Origin: Myxococcales bacterium | GTDB lineage: Bacteria > Myxococcota_A > Polyangia > Palsa-1104 > JAEUJZ01 | Reading direction: 5' to 3' | Assembly (NCBI GenBank): GCA_016794365.1 | Contig: JAEUKB010000059.1 | Span: forward strand, 62,001-126,000 | Length of the DNA: 64,000 bases | Shown: piece by piece, positions 53,181 to 61,548 of the stretch | Layout: every line of letters starts with the position of its first letter | How positions within the stretch are numbered: position 1 is the first letter of the stretch | Translations under genes and position numbers: made by a program | The notes under the pieces: model-generated | What the model was told of the DNA's origin: nothing | The model's input: only the letters and a program-made list of their open reading frames with translations | Database searches by the model: none

Positions 53181-54728
53181 ATGTCCGACCGCATCTTGAG
53201 CGCACGCAGCGAGCCCGGTCTCGACGGCCTGCGCCACACGAGCTTCGATGTCATCGTCGTCGGCAGTGGCGCGGGTGGTGCCATGTTTGCGCAGCAAGCG
53301 GCACGGCTTGGGCTGTCGGTGTTGGTGCTGGAAGCGGGCAGCCATCACCTGCCCGGACAGATGACGCAGCGCGAAGGAGACATGCTGCCCAAGCTGTTTT
53401 ACGACGCGGGCGGACGCTGCTCTGACGACGGCGCGGTAATGATCCTGCACGGCAAAGGCATCGGCGGCTCGACCGTTCACAACACCAACTTGTGTAAGCG
53501 TGCTCCCGACGAGGTCTTACAGCGCTGGGTCCACGAACACGGCTGCACCGGCTGGGGACCGTCCGAGCTGGCCGCTGACTATGCCGCCGTCGAAGAAGAG
53601 CTACATGTCACCTGGCTCGGCGAAGCGGATGTCAACCGAAACAACGCCATCATGCGCAGCGGTGTCGAGCGACTCGGCTGGAAAGGCAGCTTGCTTCGTC
53701 ACAATCGCCAAGGCTGTCAGCGCTCTGGCTTTTGCGAGCTGGGCTGCGCCTACAACGCCAAGGAAAACGCAGCCAAAATCGTCATCCCGTCGGCGATCCA
53801 GCTTGGGGCCCAGGTCGTCAGCGATGCGCGCGTCATCCAGATCCTGCACGACGGAAAGCGCGTCAAAGGCGTGGTCGCGGCGGCCCTTGGCGAAGACGGA
53901 CAGCTCGGATCCAAGGTTGCACTTTCGGCGCGCGCGGTCTGTGTGGCAGGCAGTGCGGTGATGTCGCCAGCGCTCCTACGTCACAGCGATGTGCCCGATC
54001 CGCACAAGCAGGCCGGTCGGTCGCTGCGGCTTCATCCCGGTGTCGCGGTCGGCGGTCGCTTTTCCGATCCGGTACATGCGTGGAAAGGCATTCCGCAGAG
54101 CTATGAGTGTACCGAAAAGCTCCAGTTTCACGACGGAGCCGAAGATCGCTGCTGGCTGATTCCCGCGTTTGCGCACCCCGGTGGCTTTGCCGGACTTCAG
54201 CCGGGCTTTGGCAAGGCTCACGCGCAGGCGATGAGAGACTACGCACACACAGCCGTCGTCGCGGCGATGCTGCACGATGAAAGTCGCGGGATCGTCTCGG
54301 CCAACCGGGATGGAGACGCGCAGGTTCACTACGAGCTGACGCAGGCCGATGCCAAGTCGCTGCTGCGAGGCATTCACGCCGCCGCTGAGATCCTGCTCGC
54401 TGCCGGTGCCGAGCAGGTGATGGTGCCGCTCAGTCGTCCGCTGTTTGCGCGTCGCGTGCAAGATCTGGCGTCGCTGCTGGATCATCGCTATCGCGCGCTG
54501 GACCCACTGCTTACGTCGGTGCATCCGATGGGAAGCTTGCCCATGGGCAGCGATCCGCGTCGCTCCGTCGTCGATCCCAGCGGTCGTCATCACCAGCTTC
54601 ACGGTCTGTATGTGGCCGACGGGAGCATCTTTCCGACCTCGATTGGTGGACCACCGCAGCTTACGATCTATGCCACCGGACGGAAGGTCGCTCGCACGGC
54701 CCACAGCGACCTGCGCAGTCAGAGCTAA
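53181..54728 (+). CDS. GMC family FAD oxidoreductase
   Basis: 515-residue GMC (glucose-methanol-choline) oxidoreductase. FAD motif VIVVGSGAGGAMFAQQAARLG (residues about 24-44, GxGxxG), then the GMC signature GKGIGGSTVHNTN, and the C-terminal His/Asn active-site region LTSVHPMGSLPMGSDP with GLYVADGSIFPTSIGGPPQ (the GMC-2 motif). Acts on an alcohol; the usual substrates are sugars, cholines or sterols, and nothing here decides which. It starts 10 bp after the SDR stop. No signal peptide, so it is cytoplasmic or membrane-associated. Confidence 0.92.
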   Translation: MSDRILSARSEPGLDGLRHTSFDVIVVGSGAGGAMFAQQAARLGLSVLVLEAGSHHLPGQMTQREGDMLPKLFYDAGGRCSDDGAVMILHGKGIGGSTVHNTNLCKRAPDEVLQRWVHEHGCTGWGPSELAADYAAVEEELHVTWLGEADVNRNNAIMRSGVERLGWKGSLLRHNRQGCQRSGFCELGCAYNAKENAAKIVIPSAIQLGAQVVSDARVIQILHDGKRVKGVVAAALGEDGQLGSKVALSARAVCVAGSAVMSPALLRHSDVPDPHKQAGRSLRLHPGVAVGGRFSDPVHAWKGIPQSYECTEKLQFHDGAEDRCWLIPAFAHPGGFAGLQPGFGKAHAQAMRDYAHTAVVAAMLHDESRGIVSANRDGDAQVHYELTQADAKSLLRGIHAAAEILLAAGAEQVMVPLSRPLFARRVQDLASLLDHRYRALDPLLTSVHPMGSLPMGSDPRRSVVDPSGRHHQLHGLYVADGSIFPTSIGGPPQLTIYATGRKVARTAHSDLRSQS

Positions 54729-54733
54729 CCACG

Positions 54734-55261
54734 ATGCGCGCGCTGCTCTGTGGACTTGTGCTGACGATGCTGCCGGGCTGTGCAGCATGGTACGACTTGT
54801 TTCAGCGCGACAAGCCTCGGCCCAGCTTGTACGCCGAAGCGATGGCGCTGCCGAGGCCTGCACAGACCGATGTAGCGATTGTGCTGGGCTGTCCCGCCGT
54901 TTCCGATGGCCGTCCGTCGCCGTGTCTGCGCTGTCGCATCCGGGCAGCTCTTCATGCCTATCAAACCGGGACGGTGCGCGCCGCGATCTTTGCCGGTGGA
55001 GCAGCCCACAATCGCTTCGTCGAAGCCGAGGTCATGGCGACGGAGGCGCTACGCCAAGGCATGCCCGCTTCCGTCATCTTCCAAGAAAAAGAGTCGCTGA
55101 CAACCTGGCAAAACCTGCGCTTCAGTCAGCGGATCATGAAGGAAAACGGGTTTCAGACGGCGCTGCTTATCTCGACCCGCGATCACCTGCCGCGTGCCCG
55201 ACGGTTTGCCGACTACTATCAGCTTCCGACCGCGCTGTGGGCCTGCGAGGACACGCCGTAG
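54734..55261 (+). CDS. DUF218/YdcF-ElyC-like lipoprotein
   Basis: 175 residues with a short signal peptide and lipobox MLPGC (Cys about 16). A DUF218 domain (about 45-170) is visible: VAIVLGCPAVSDGRPS, AAIFAGGAAHNRFVEAEVMA, the active-site-like EKESLTTWQNLRFSQRIM (E-S-x2-T-x2-N) and ALLISTRDHLPRARRFA. This fold is that of ElyC/SanA-type proteins of the envelope, thought to act on lipid carriers or peptidoglycan precursors. Five bases after the GMC gene, same operon. Confidence 0.88.
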   Translation: MRALLCGLVLTMLPGCAAWYDLFQRDKPRPSLYAEAMALPRPAQTDVAIVLGCPAVSDGRPSPCLRCRIRAALHAYQTGTVRAAIFAGGAAHNRFVEAEVMATEALRQGMPASVIFQEKESLTTWQNLRFSQRIMKENGFQTALLISTRDHLPRARRFADYYQLPTALWACEDTP

Positions 55262-55319
55262 CGACTTCCTCCGCGACGCTGCACGGACAAAGCCGCGACA
55301 GCAGCCCGAGCCTGACCGC

Positions 55320-56792
55320 TTACTCGACGCGATCTTCGGCCAGGTTTTCAAAGCGCGTGTACTGGTTCAAGAAGGCCAGGCGCGCAGTGCCCGTCGGTCC
55401 GTTTCGCTGCTTGCCGATGATGATCTCCGCGACGCCTTTGTCCGGTGACTCTTTGTTGTAGTACTCGTCGCGGTAGATAAAGCAGATCACGTCGGCGTCT
55501 TGCTCGATGGCGCCGGATTCACGCAGATCGGATGCCATCGGACGCTTGTCGGCGCGCGCTTCCACCGATCGATTGAGCTGCGACAGCGCCAGCACCGGCA
55601 GCTTCAGCTCTTTGGCCAGCGCTTTCAGACCGCGTGAGATCTCGCTGATTTCGCGCTCACGGCTCTGATCGCGACCCTGCGGCGAGCCGTGCATGAGCTG
55701 AAGGTAGTCGATGACGACCAGACCCAGCTGCTCCAGCCCTTGCGGAAAGATCGACGAGTCCGAGCGCCAGCGCCGACACTTGGTGCGAATTTCCATCAAG
55801 CTCGGTGAGCCTCCGTCGTCGATCCACATCGGCGCTTCGGCAATTCGCCCGGCGGCTTTGGTGATGCCAATCCAGTCGCGTGTCTCCAGCATGCCCGAGC
55901 GGAGCTTTTGCGATTCGACCCGCGCTTCACTGCACAGAACACGCTCGATGAGCGACTCTTTGGACATTTCCAGCGAAAACACCAGCGTCGGAATGCCGTG
56001 ATTGAGCGCAGCATTTTGAGCGCAGTTCATCACAAACGCGGTCTTTCCCATCGATGGACGCGCCGCAATGATAATCAGATCACCGGGCTGAAATCCGGCG
56101 GTCATGTCGTCGAACTTCACGTAATCGGTGGCCACACCCGTGACGGCCTGCTTGCGCGAAAACCGCAGCTCGAGCGCTTTGATGGCGTTGTGCAGTACGC
56201 GACGGACCGGCTCGTAGCTCTGACGGTTGGATCGGTTCGCGATCTCGAACACCGCTTGCTGCGCCTGATCCAGATAGCCATCGACATCGATCTCTTCGGA
56301 ATAGCCGCGCTCTTGGATCGACGACGCCGCCAAGATGAGTCGCCGAGCGGTGCCTTTTTCGCGAATGATGCGCGCGTGATGCGCGATGTTTTCGACGGTG
56401 CCAATCTTGTTGAGCAGCTCTGCCAGATACGCTTCGCTGCCGTTGGCGGCCAGCTTGGCCATCGTGCCGCTCTGACGCATCTGCTCCGCGACGGTGATGA
56501 GATCGATGGGCTTGCTGCGCTGATCCAAGTCCACGATCGCCGCATAGATGGCTTCGTGCTTGGCATCGTAAAAGTCATCCGGGTTGATGATGTCCGCCAC
56601 GAAGGTCATCGCTCGACCGGAAAACAGCAGGCCGCCAATCACTGACTCTTCGGCATCCACGCTATGCGGTAAAATCCGACGCAGGGGTGCGCTGCCAGAC
56701 GGACTGGACAGAGACGGCGGCGTAGAATGAACGGCAACTCCAGACTGAGCCGTCGCCGAGCGGTCATTGGCAGAAAAGCGCTTTGTTGGCAC
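55320..56792 (-). CDS. dnaB: Replicative DNA helicase DnaB
   Basis: 490-residue hexameric helicase that unwinds DNA at the fork. N-terminal domain (about 40-150, RRILPHSVDAEESVIGGLLF), linker, then the RecA-like motor with Walker A AARPSMGKTAFVMNCA, Walker B GLVVIDYLQLM and the arginine finger region RSVEARADKRPMASDLRESG. The C-terminus ends GPTGTARLAFLNQYTRFENL, typical of DnaB. Start GTG 56792 (PTKRFSANDR); no ATG in frame near. The N-terminal 40 residues are a Ser/Pro-rich extension. No intein is seen at the usual P-loop site. Confidence 0.97.
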   Translation of the reverse strand: MPTKRFSANDRSATAQSGVAVHSTPPSLSSPSGSAPLRRILPHSVDAEESVIGGLLFSGRAMTFVADIINPDDFYDAKHEAIYAAIVDLDQRSKPIDLITVAEQMRQSGTMAKLAANGSEAYLAELLNKIGTVENIAHHARIIREKGTARRLILAASSIQERGYSEEIDVDGYLDQAQQAVFEIANRSNRQSYEPVRRVLHNAIKALELRFSRKQAVTGVATDYVKFDDMTAGFQPGDLIIIAARPSMGKTAFVMNCAQNAALNHGIPTLVFSLEMSKESLIERVLCSEARVESQKLRSGMLETRDWIGITKAAGRIAEAPMWIDDGGSPSLMEIRTKCRRWRSDSSIFPQGLEQLGLVVIDYLQLMHGSPQGRDQSREREISEISRGLKALAKELKLPVLALSQLNRSVEARADKRPMASDLRESGAIEQDADVICFIYRDEYYNKESPDKGVAEIIIGKQRNGPTGTARLAFLNQYTRFENLAEDRVE

Positions 56793-56854
56793 GGCGGCAC
56801 TCTAGCACGGCGATTTTTGATGCTGACGCACAGTCAGCCGGGGGAAAGTTCTTG

Positions 56855-57292
56855 ATGCGGGAGATCGCAAGCTTTGCAGGACATCGCATCTGGCGAGAAG
56901 GTCCGCTCATCCTGTTCGATCAAGGAAGCCCTTTTACGCTGGAGCATGCCGAGCGCGCCACCGAGCTGTACTCGCAAGTCATCGGTGAAGAAGGAATTGT
57001 GCTGATTTTGCTTGACTTTCAGCGCGCAGGATCGATTGACCCCGAGACGCGCAAGCACCTGGCGCACTGGGGCAAGACCAACAGTGGCTGTGTCTGCATC
57101 GCCGCCGTCGGAGGCAGCTTCATGGTGCGGACGACGCTCACGCTGGTGGTGACGGCGGTCAAGCTGCTGAGCGGCAATCAGCCCGAAGTCGGCTTCTTCG
57201 CAACCCGAGAGCAAGCGACAGACTGGCTCCACAGCAAAGTGCCCCATCTGATTCCAGTCAAACGGGTCAAGCGACGCTCGACGCTCAGCTAA
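56855..57292 (+). CDS. SpoIIAA/STAS-like small protein
   Basis: 145 residues with GGGGGA before ATG 56855. The pattern of strands and helices (LILFDQGSPFTLEHAERA, EEGIVLILLDFQRAGSID, GCVCIAAVGGSFMVRTTLT, then EVGFFATREQATDWLHS) fits the single-domain SpoIIAA-like/STAS-like proteins of deltaproteobacteria. No RsbW-type kinase is nearby. Function unknown; possibly membrane- or partner-switching related. Divergent from dnaB (62-bp gap). Confidence 0.65.
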   Translation: MREIASFAGHRIWREGPLILFDQGSPFTLEHAERATELYSQVIGEEGIVLILLDFQRAGSIDPETRKHLAHWGKTNSGCVCIAAVGGSFMVRTTLTLVVTAVKLLSGNQPEVGFFATREQATDWLHSKVPHLIPVKRVKRRSTLS

Positions 57293-57304
57293 CCAAGCGC
57301 GATC

Positions 57305-57676
57305 CTACGGCGACGACAGCAGCGACGGAGCCATCCGCAGCACCGAATACAACAGCGCCGACAGGATCAGCATGCCGAGCGACACCCAGACAAACGGAAT
57401 TCGCTCATGAAGCCGTCGCTGCCCAAAAAAGCGTCCACGCGATCGACGCTCGATGAGCTGAGGCACTCGCTCTGACAGATCCGACGGAGCAGACACGTTG
57501 CCCAGCCCGGAAAGCAGCGAGCGCAGCTCTGTCGCGGTCTGTTCTTCTTCTTTTGGCTCTTTGACAGCCGGTTCTTTTGCAGCCGGTTCTTTTGCAGCCG
57601 GTTCTTTGGACGACGGAGCGCCCGCCGCATCACCGGGTTGTTCTTCGCTGTGTTTGGTTCCCGCAGGGTCGCTCAT
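57305..57676 (-). CDS. Single-pass membrane protein in anti-sigma position
   Basis: 123 residues. Acidic/Lys-Glu-Pro-Ala repeat N-terminus (three KEPAA-type units from a 15-bp DNA repeat), then a short helical element (LRSLLSGLGNVSAPSDLSERVPQ), a basic stretch and one transmembrane helix at about 92-115 (FVWVSLGMLILSALLYSVL). It follows the ECF sigma gene by 27 bp. The L-x2-L-x8-P-x2-L/F-x3-V pattern before the helix resembles the segment between zinc finger and membrane helix of zf-HC2 anti-sigma factors, but the zinc-finger HxxxCxxC is missing. I infer a possible anti-sigma role. Confidence 0.65.
   Translation of the reverse strand: MSDPAGTKHSEEQPGDAAGAPSSKEPAAKEPAAKEPAVKEPKEEEQTATELRSLLSGLGNVSAPSDLSERVPQLIERRSRGRFFGQRRLHERIPFVWVSLGMLILSALLYSVLRMAPSLLSSP
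57566..57610 (-). repeat. 15-bp tandem repeat in the putative anti-sigma gene
   Basis: Two perfect and one partial unit of agccggttcttttgc on the + strand, coding the KEPAA repeats of the cytoplasmic tail. Frame-preserving. Confidence 0.8.
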
Positions 57677-57703
57677 CCTCTACTCCGCACGCACTGCGCC
57701 ACG

Positions 57704-58291
57704 CTACTTGGTGTGCCGCGCAATCTCTTCCTTCAGCACAAGCCGCGCCCTGTGGAGCCGTGACTTGACGGTGCCTTCGGCCAGCCCAGTAACCTGCATG
57801 ATCTCTTCGTACGACAGCTCTTCCACGTCGCGCAAGACCAGCAGCAGTCGGTGTTCTTCATCGAGCTTGGTAATTGCGCGCTGCACGATCGATCCGAGCT
57901 GAACACCTTCGAGCGCTTCGACGGGACTTGCCTGCTTCTGTCCCAGCGTGCTCGTCGAAGAGCCCAGCAGCTCGTGCTCTGCCGCGTCGTCCAGCTCGCC
58001 GGTCTGTTTGTGCGCGCGACGCTTTAAATACTTGATCCGGTTTTTGCAGTGATTGGCAGCGATGCGATACAGCCACGTTGAAAACTTGGAATCGCCGCGA
58101 AAGCTGTCGATGGACTTAAACACGGTGACGAAGACTTCCTGCGAGACATCTTCGGCTTCCGCCTGGCTGCCGAGCATCCGAAAGACGAGGCTGTAGACCT
58201 TGTCTTGATAGAGCCGCACGCACTGACGGAACGCCTTTTCGTCGTGCTGCTGGAGCCGACGAATCAGCTCGCCTTCGTCCCGAAGATCCAT
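57704..58291 (-). CDS. RNA polymerase ECF-type sigma factor
   Basis: 195 residues with the two sigma domains of the ECF group. Region 2 at about 20-90 has the -10-recognition helix DVSQEVFVTVFKSIDSFRGDS and FSTWLYRIAANHCKNRIK. Region 4 at about 130-185 has the helix-turn-helix EELSYEEIMQVTGLAEGTVKSRLHRAR. Subgroup looks like the RpoE/SigW type. It directs RNA polymerase to its own promoters; those are not in the window. The next gene downstream is a membrane protein that may hold it at the membrane. The start overlaps the stop of the barrel-like gene by one base. Confidence 0.96.
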   Translation of the reverse strand: MDLRDEGELIRRLQQHDEKAFRQCVRLYQDKVYSLVFRMLGSQAEAEDVSQEVFVTVFKSIDSFRGDSKFSTWLYRIAANHCKNRIKYLKRRAHKQTGELDDAAEHELLGSSTSTLGQKQASPVEALEGVQLGSIVQRAITKLDEEHRLLLVLRDVEELSYEEIMQVTGLAEGTVKSRLHRARLVLKEEIARHTK

Positions 58292-59373
58292 TACGGACCG
58301 CCTTCTCCAGTGGGAATGCCGTCACGAAGGATGCGGAAGCCAATGAGCAGCACCGTCTCTTTGCCTGCGGTCACAGCCTGACGAACCGACACATCGAGCG
58401 CAAAGCCCGGATCTTGGCTGATAAAGCCGAGCCCGAAGCTGACGTGATGACGACGCAGGTCGTTGTCGTACAGATAGCCGAGCCGCAGCGGAACCTTGCC
58501 CGCAATTGCGTACTCACCACCGGCACCGACTCGCACCGTGGTTCGCCGCACCGTTTCGCCGCAGGTCGCTCCGCTCATGTCGCTGCACGCTTGGTTGCCG
58601 GTGAAGTTTATCACGGTGTCGAGCGCGAGCATCAGTCGGTCGGTGAACTGATAGCCGATGCCCAGCCCGAGCAAGGTCGGTAGCTCGTAGCCATGTGGCC
58701 ACAGGTTCTGCCCGACCACACCGATGTGGAGTCCTCCCACCGGACGAACGGTGGCACCGATATCGAACGTGACAATGTGTCCCGTCGAGCCCAGATCCAC
58801 GCCTTTTTCTGCGTCGATGCGACCATCGGCAGCCGACAGACCCGGTGGTGCCATGTCCTGACCGAGCTGCGAGCGCAGCGAATAGCTGGCGTACTTGACG
58901 GTGGCTCCCAGCGCGACGCGCTCTCCGATGGAAAACGCGATGGCAGAGCCGGTCTCGTGTCCGGTGCGCACGATCTCGGTGCCGTAGATGGTCTGCGTAA
59001 ACGCATCGCCACCCCCGCGCAGCCGATAGGCAAAGCGCGGCTTTTCGTACACGTAGTTGTAGTACAGGCCCAGCGCGAAATAGCGATTGGTCACCGAGTC
59101 CGCGAGCGATGCATGCAGAAAGTGTCCAAACGACGGCAGACGCAGGCTGTAAAAGCCACTCGCTTGAAACTGCTTGGTGATGGCAATGCCGGACGGATTC
59201 AGCAGCAGACCTTCGCTCTGGGTGGCCATCGCGCGCAGGGAATCGCCCATCGCAAGCGAGCGCAGACCGACCTGCGGCTCCGCAGCGTGTGCGATGGAAA
59301 CCAGCAGCAGCGAAGCCGCGCAGCCCACAAATCGGCCCGCGTAGCGAAGTTGAGCATCCATGCGCTTCATCAT
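58291..59373 (-). CDS. Outer-membrane beta-barrel-like protein (PorV/OmpP1-like)
   Basis: 360 residues with a signal peptide (about 1-30, ends SIAHA). The mature part starts with GLRSLAMGDSLRAMATQSEGLLLNPSG, the A-M-G-x-A/S...N-P-A/S-G motif of PorV/UPF0164 and FadL-like barrels, then alternating strands of a barrel (YFALGLYYNYVY, VALGATVKYASY, LHIGVVGQNL, LRLGYLYDNDLRRHHVSFG). Likely an integral outer-membrane protein; transport or secretion role unknown. It overlaps the upstream gene as ATGA and the sigma gene by one base, so the set is one operon. Confidence 0.8.
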   Translation of the reverse strand: MMKRMDAQLRYAGRFVGCAASLLLVSIAHAAEPQVGLRSLAMGDSLRAMATQSEGLLLNPSGIAITKQFQASGFYSLRLPSFGHFLHASLADSVTNRYFALGLYYNYVYEKPRFAYRLRGGGDAFTQTIYGTEIVRTGHETGSAIAFSIGERVALGATVKYASYSLRSQLGQDMAPPGLSAADGRIDAEKGVDLGSTGHIVTFDIGATVRPVGGLHIGVVGQNLWPHGYELPTLLGLGIGYQFTDRLMLALDTVINFTGNQACSDMSGATCGETVRRTTVRVGAGGEYAIAGKVPLRLGYLYDNDLRRHHVSFGLGFISQDPGFALDVSVRQAVTAGKETVLLIGFRILRDGIPTGEGGP

Positions 59374-60332
59374 AGCGCTTGTGCGGCCACGCCGATCTGG
59401 GTGAGCCAGCTCTCAATCTCACGCAGCTCTCCGGTCGGCGAAGTCCACAGCTCAGCGGGAGCCAGGTCGCGCAGTCCCCACGGCTGCGGCACCCCGCGCG
59501 TCAGCACAAACGCCTCGCTTCCCAGTCGGCCCAGCACGGCGGGACACTGCACCAGCTGCTCCGCGAGATCATCATCCAGGCTCTCAATCGAGTCTTCATC
59601 GTACGCGGGCAGCACAAACGGCAGGCGACTGCGCTCGGTGACACGCGGCAGGTTCGACAGATCCACCTCGATGAGCCCGCGCTCACAGGACAGCATCAAG
59701 CGACTATCGACGACCCGACGCTCGACCAGCAGGATGTTGCCAAGCTGCGACTGAAACACCGGCAGCCAGCCTTCCAAGTGTCCGGTCCGCGAGATGTCAG
59801 AAAACGTCAGCAGATACAGCCGATCATCGTGCATCTTGCGCGCAATCAGACCGCCGGGAACAGGAACCACTTCGACAATCCCAAAGTCATGCAGCGCGAC
59901 GGTCTGCGGTCCACCAATCAGCCAGCTTCCGGGCTGATGCGGCGTACAGCCAAAGAACACGCTCGACGATCCACAGCTACGGATAAAGCGCGCCATCACG
60001 GTGCCGACATCCATCGCGTTGCCCGGATCTTTGAGCCGACGATCTCCGTTGAAGATGTAGAAGTCATCGCGGAGCGCGTGAATGCTGTCGAAGTGATAGA
60101 GCCGCTCGGGAACTCCGTCGCCGCGTGACTCGGGCCAGCGCAGCGCCATCTTTTCACCGACGCGCAAGCTTTCCGACGTGAGCTGCTCAGGATGAGACGG
60201 AAGCGCCAAAAAAATCCGACCTTGCGACGATAGGGCCAAAAACAAGACGCCGCGTGGGGACAAGCCTTTCTGCTTCAGCGTTCCGAGTGAGCGCAGCAGC
60301 GCGACGTGTTCAGAGTAGCTCTCGATATGCAT
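59370..60332 (-). CDS. Hypothetical protein, first gene of the sigma-factor operon
   Basis: 320 residues, no signal peptide or membrane helix; family not recognised. N-terminal half shows strands and helices of a globular alpha/beta protein (GVLFLALSSQGRIFLAL, FDSIHALRDDFYIFNGD), and the second half has SYDDL-like acidic stretches and repeated hydrophobic strands (GNILLVERRVVDSRLML). It overlaps the barrel gene by ATGA and is the first of four tightly packed minus-strand genes with the ECF sigma factor, so a role in sensing or assembly for that system is plausible but not shown. Confidence 0.6.
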   Translation of the reverse strand: MHIESYSEHVALLRSLGTLKQKGLSPRGVLFLALSSQGRIFLALPSHPEQLTSESLRVGEKMALRWPESRGDGVPERLYHFDSIHALRDDFYIFNGDRRLKDPGNAMDVGTVMARFIRSCGSSSVFFGCTPHQPGSWLIGGPQTVALHDFGIVEVVPVPGGLIARKMHDDRLYLLTFSDISRTGHLEGWLPVFQSQLGNILLVERRVVDSRLMLSCERGLIEVDLSNLPRVTERSRLPFVLPAYDEDSIESLDDDLAEQLVQCPAVLGRLGSEAFVLTRGVPQPWGLRDLAPAELWTSPTGELREIESWLTQIGVAAQAL

Positions 60333-60528
60333 GGGCTACAGCTTGTGTAGCCGGTCGGGGTTGTCAAGCGCAGAGTGTCCTACGGAACAAAAGCCCAAAC
60401 AGTTCTGCGGCAATGCGCGGTTGTCTGTCGGGAAGCGATTGCCGTAGACTCGCTACACCGTGCAGAGCGCGCAGGAACACGAGCAGGAACACCTTCGCCG
60501 TCGGGCAGCTCGACGAGTACGCGCAACG

Positions 60529-61548
60529 ATGCGCTTTCTGCGACTGGTGCTGCAAAAGTTCTGGGCGAGCTTCGTCATCATCTGGATCTTGCTGGGAATC
60601 GGAACGCTGGTGATTCACACCTACGCGCGCAAAGACGGACTCCAGCCCGACTACGTAGAGAGTCTGTTTGCGACCTACAGTCTGTTTAGCTTGGAATCGG
60701 TCTATCCGATGCCAAAGGAATGGCTCGCGCGAGCGATGTACTTTTCCTATCCGCTCATCGGGCTGTTGGTGGTCGCAGATACGCTGGTGCGCGCTACGCT
60801 GCTGCTGTTTTCACGTCAGGAAAATCAAAAGGAGTGGACCCGCGTGCTGGCTTCGACCTATCGCGATCACATCATCTTGTGCGGACTTGGTCACGTCGGA
60901 TATCGGATTCTGGAACGACTCCTTCACTGGCATCTCGATGTGGTGGTGATCGAAAAAAATACAGAGTCTTCCTTCCTCACGCGAACGCAGCAGATGGGTG
61001 TTCCGGTTCTGCTGATGGATGCGCGCCAAGAGGAATCGCTCGAAGCCGCAGGACTTCATCACGCACGAACCCTTGTGATTGCAACCAACGATGATCTGGC
61101 CAACGTAGAGATCGCGCTCGATGCACGCAGGCTGAATCCACACATTCGGGTGGTGCTGCGGATGTTCGATGAAAACATCGCGAACAAGCTGCGTGATGCG
61201 TTTCGCTTGGAAGTTGCGTTTTCTTCGGCTGCTGCTGCGGCACCGCTCGTCGCTGCATCCGTGCTGGATCTGGATATTTTGGGAAGCTTCACACTGGATG
61301 GACGCGAGCTGTTTACCGCCAAGATTTCAATCGGAAAGGGGTCTTCCCTACTGGGTGTGACGATTGCATCGCTGACGGAAACTCATCGCGTGATGGTGCT
61401 GTCTCGCAAGTGCGGAGAGACTCCCAGTCATCTGGGTCCAGCGCCCGATGAACAGCTCGCGATCGGAGATGTCCTGGTCCTTCACGGAGAGCTGGATACC
61501 TTGCGCAAGCTCGGACGACTGGCTCGATCGAAGTTACAGTCCGCGTAG
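60529..61548 (+). CDS. Two-TM channel-like protein with RCK (TrkA-N/TrkA-C) domains, no K+ filter
   Basis: 339 residues from ATG 60529 (GTG 60460 is possible and would add 23 basic residues). Two transmembrane helices at about 11-31 and 66-90 frame a pore-loop-length segment (SLFATYSLFSLESVYPMP). Potassium channels have TVGYG at this place; here it is absent. A cytoplasmic RCK/TrkA-N Rossmann domain follows (about 115-240, IILCGLGHVGYRILERL, GVPVLLMDARQEESLEAAGL), then a TrkA-C domain (about 255-335) ending in LHGELDTLRKLGRLAR. So it looks like an MthK-type ligand-gated channel in architecture but its conductance is doubtful. Confidence 0.8.
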   Translation: MRFLRLVLQKFWASFVIIWILLGIGTLVIHTYARKDGLQPDYVESLFATYSLFSLESVYPMPKEWLARAMYFSYPLIGLLVVADTLVRATLLLFSRQENQKEWTRVLASTYRDHIILCGLGHVGYRILERLLHWHLDVVVIEKNTESSFLTRTQQMGVPVLLMDARQEESLEAAGLHHARTLVIATNDDLANVEIALDARRLNPHIRVVLRMFDENIANKLRDAFRLEVAFSSAAAAAPLVAASVLDLDILGSFTLDGRELFTAKISIGKGSSLLGVTIASLTETHRVMVLSRKCGETPSHLGPAPDEQLAIGDVLVLHGELDTLRKLGRLARSKLQSA

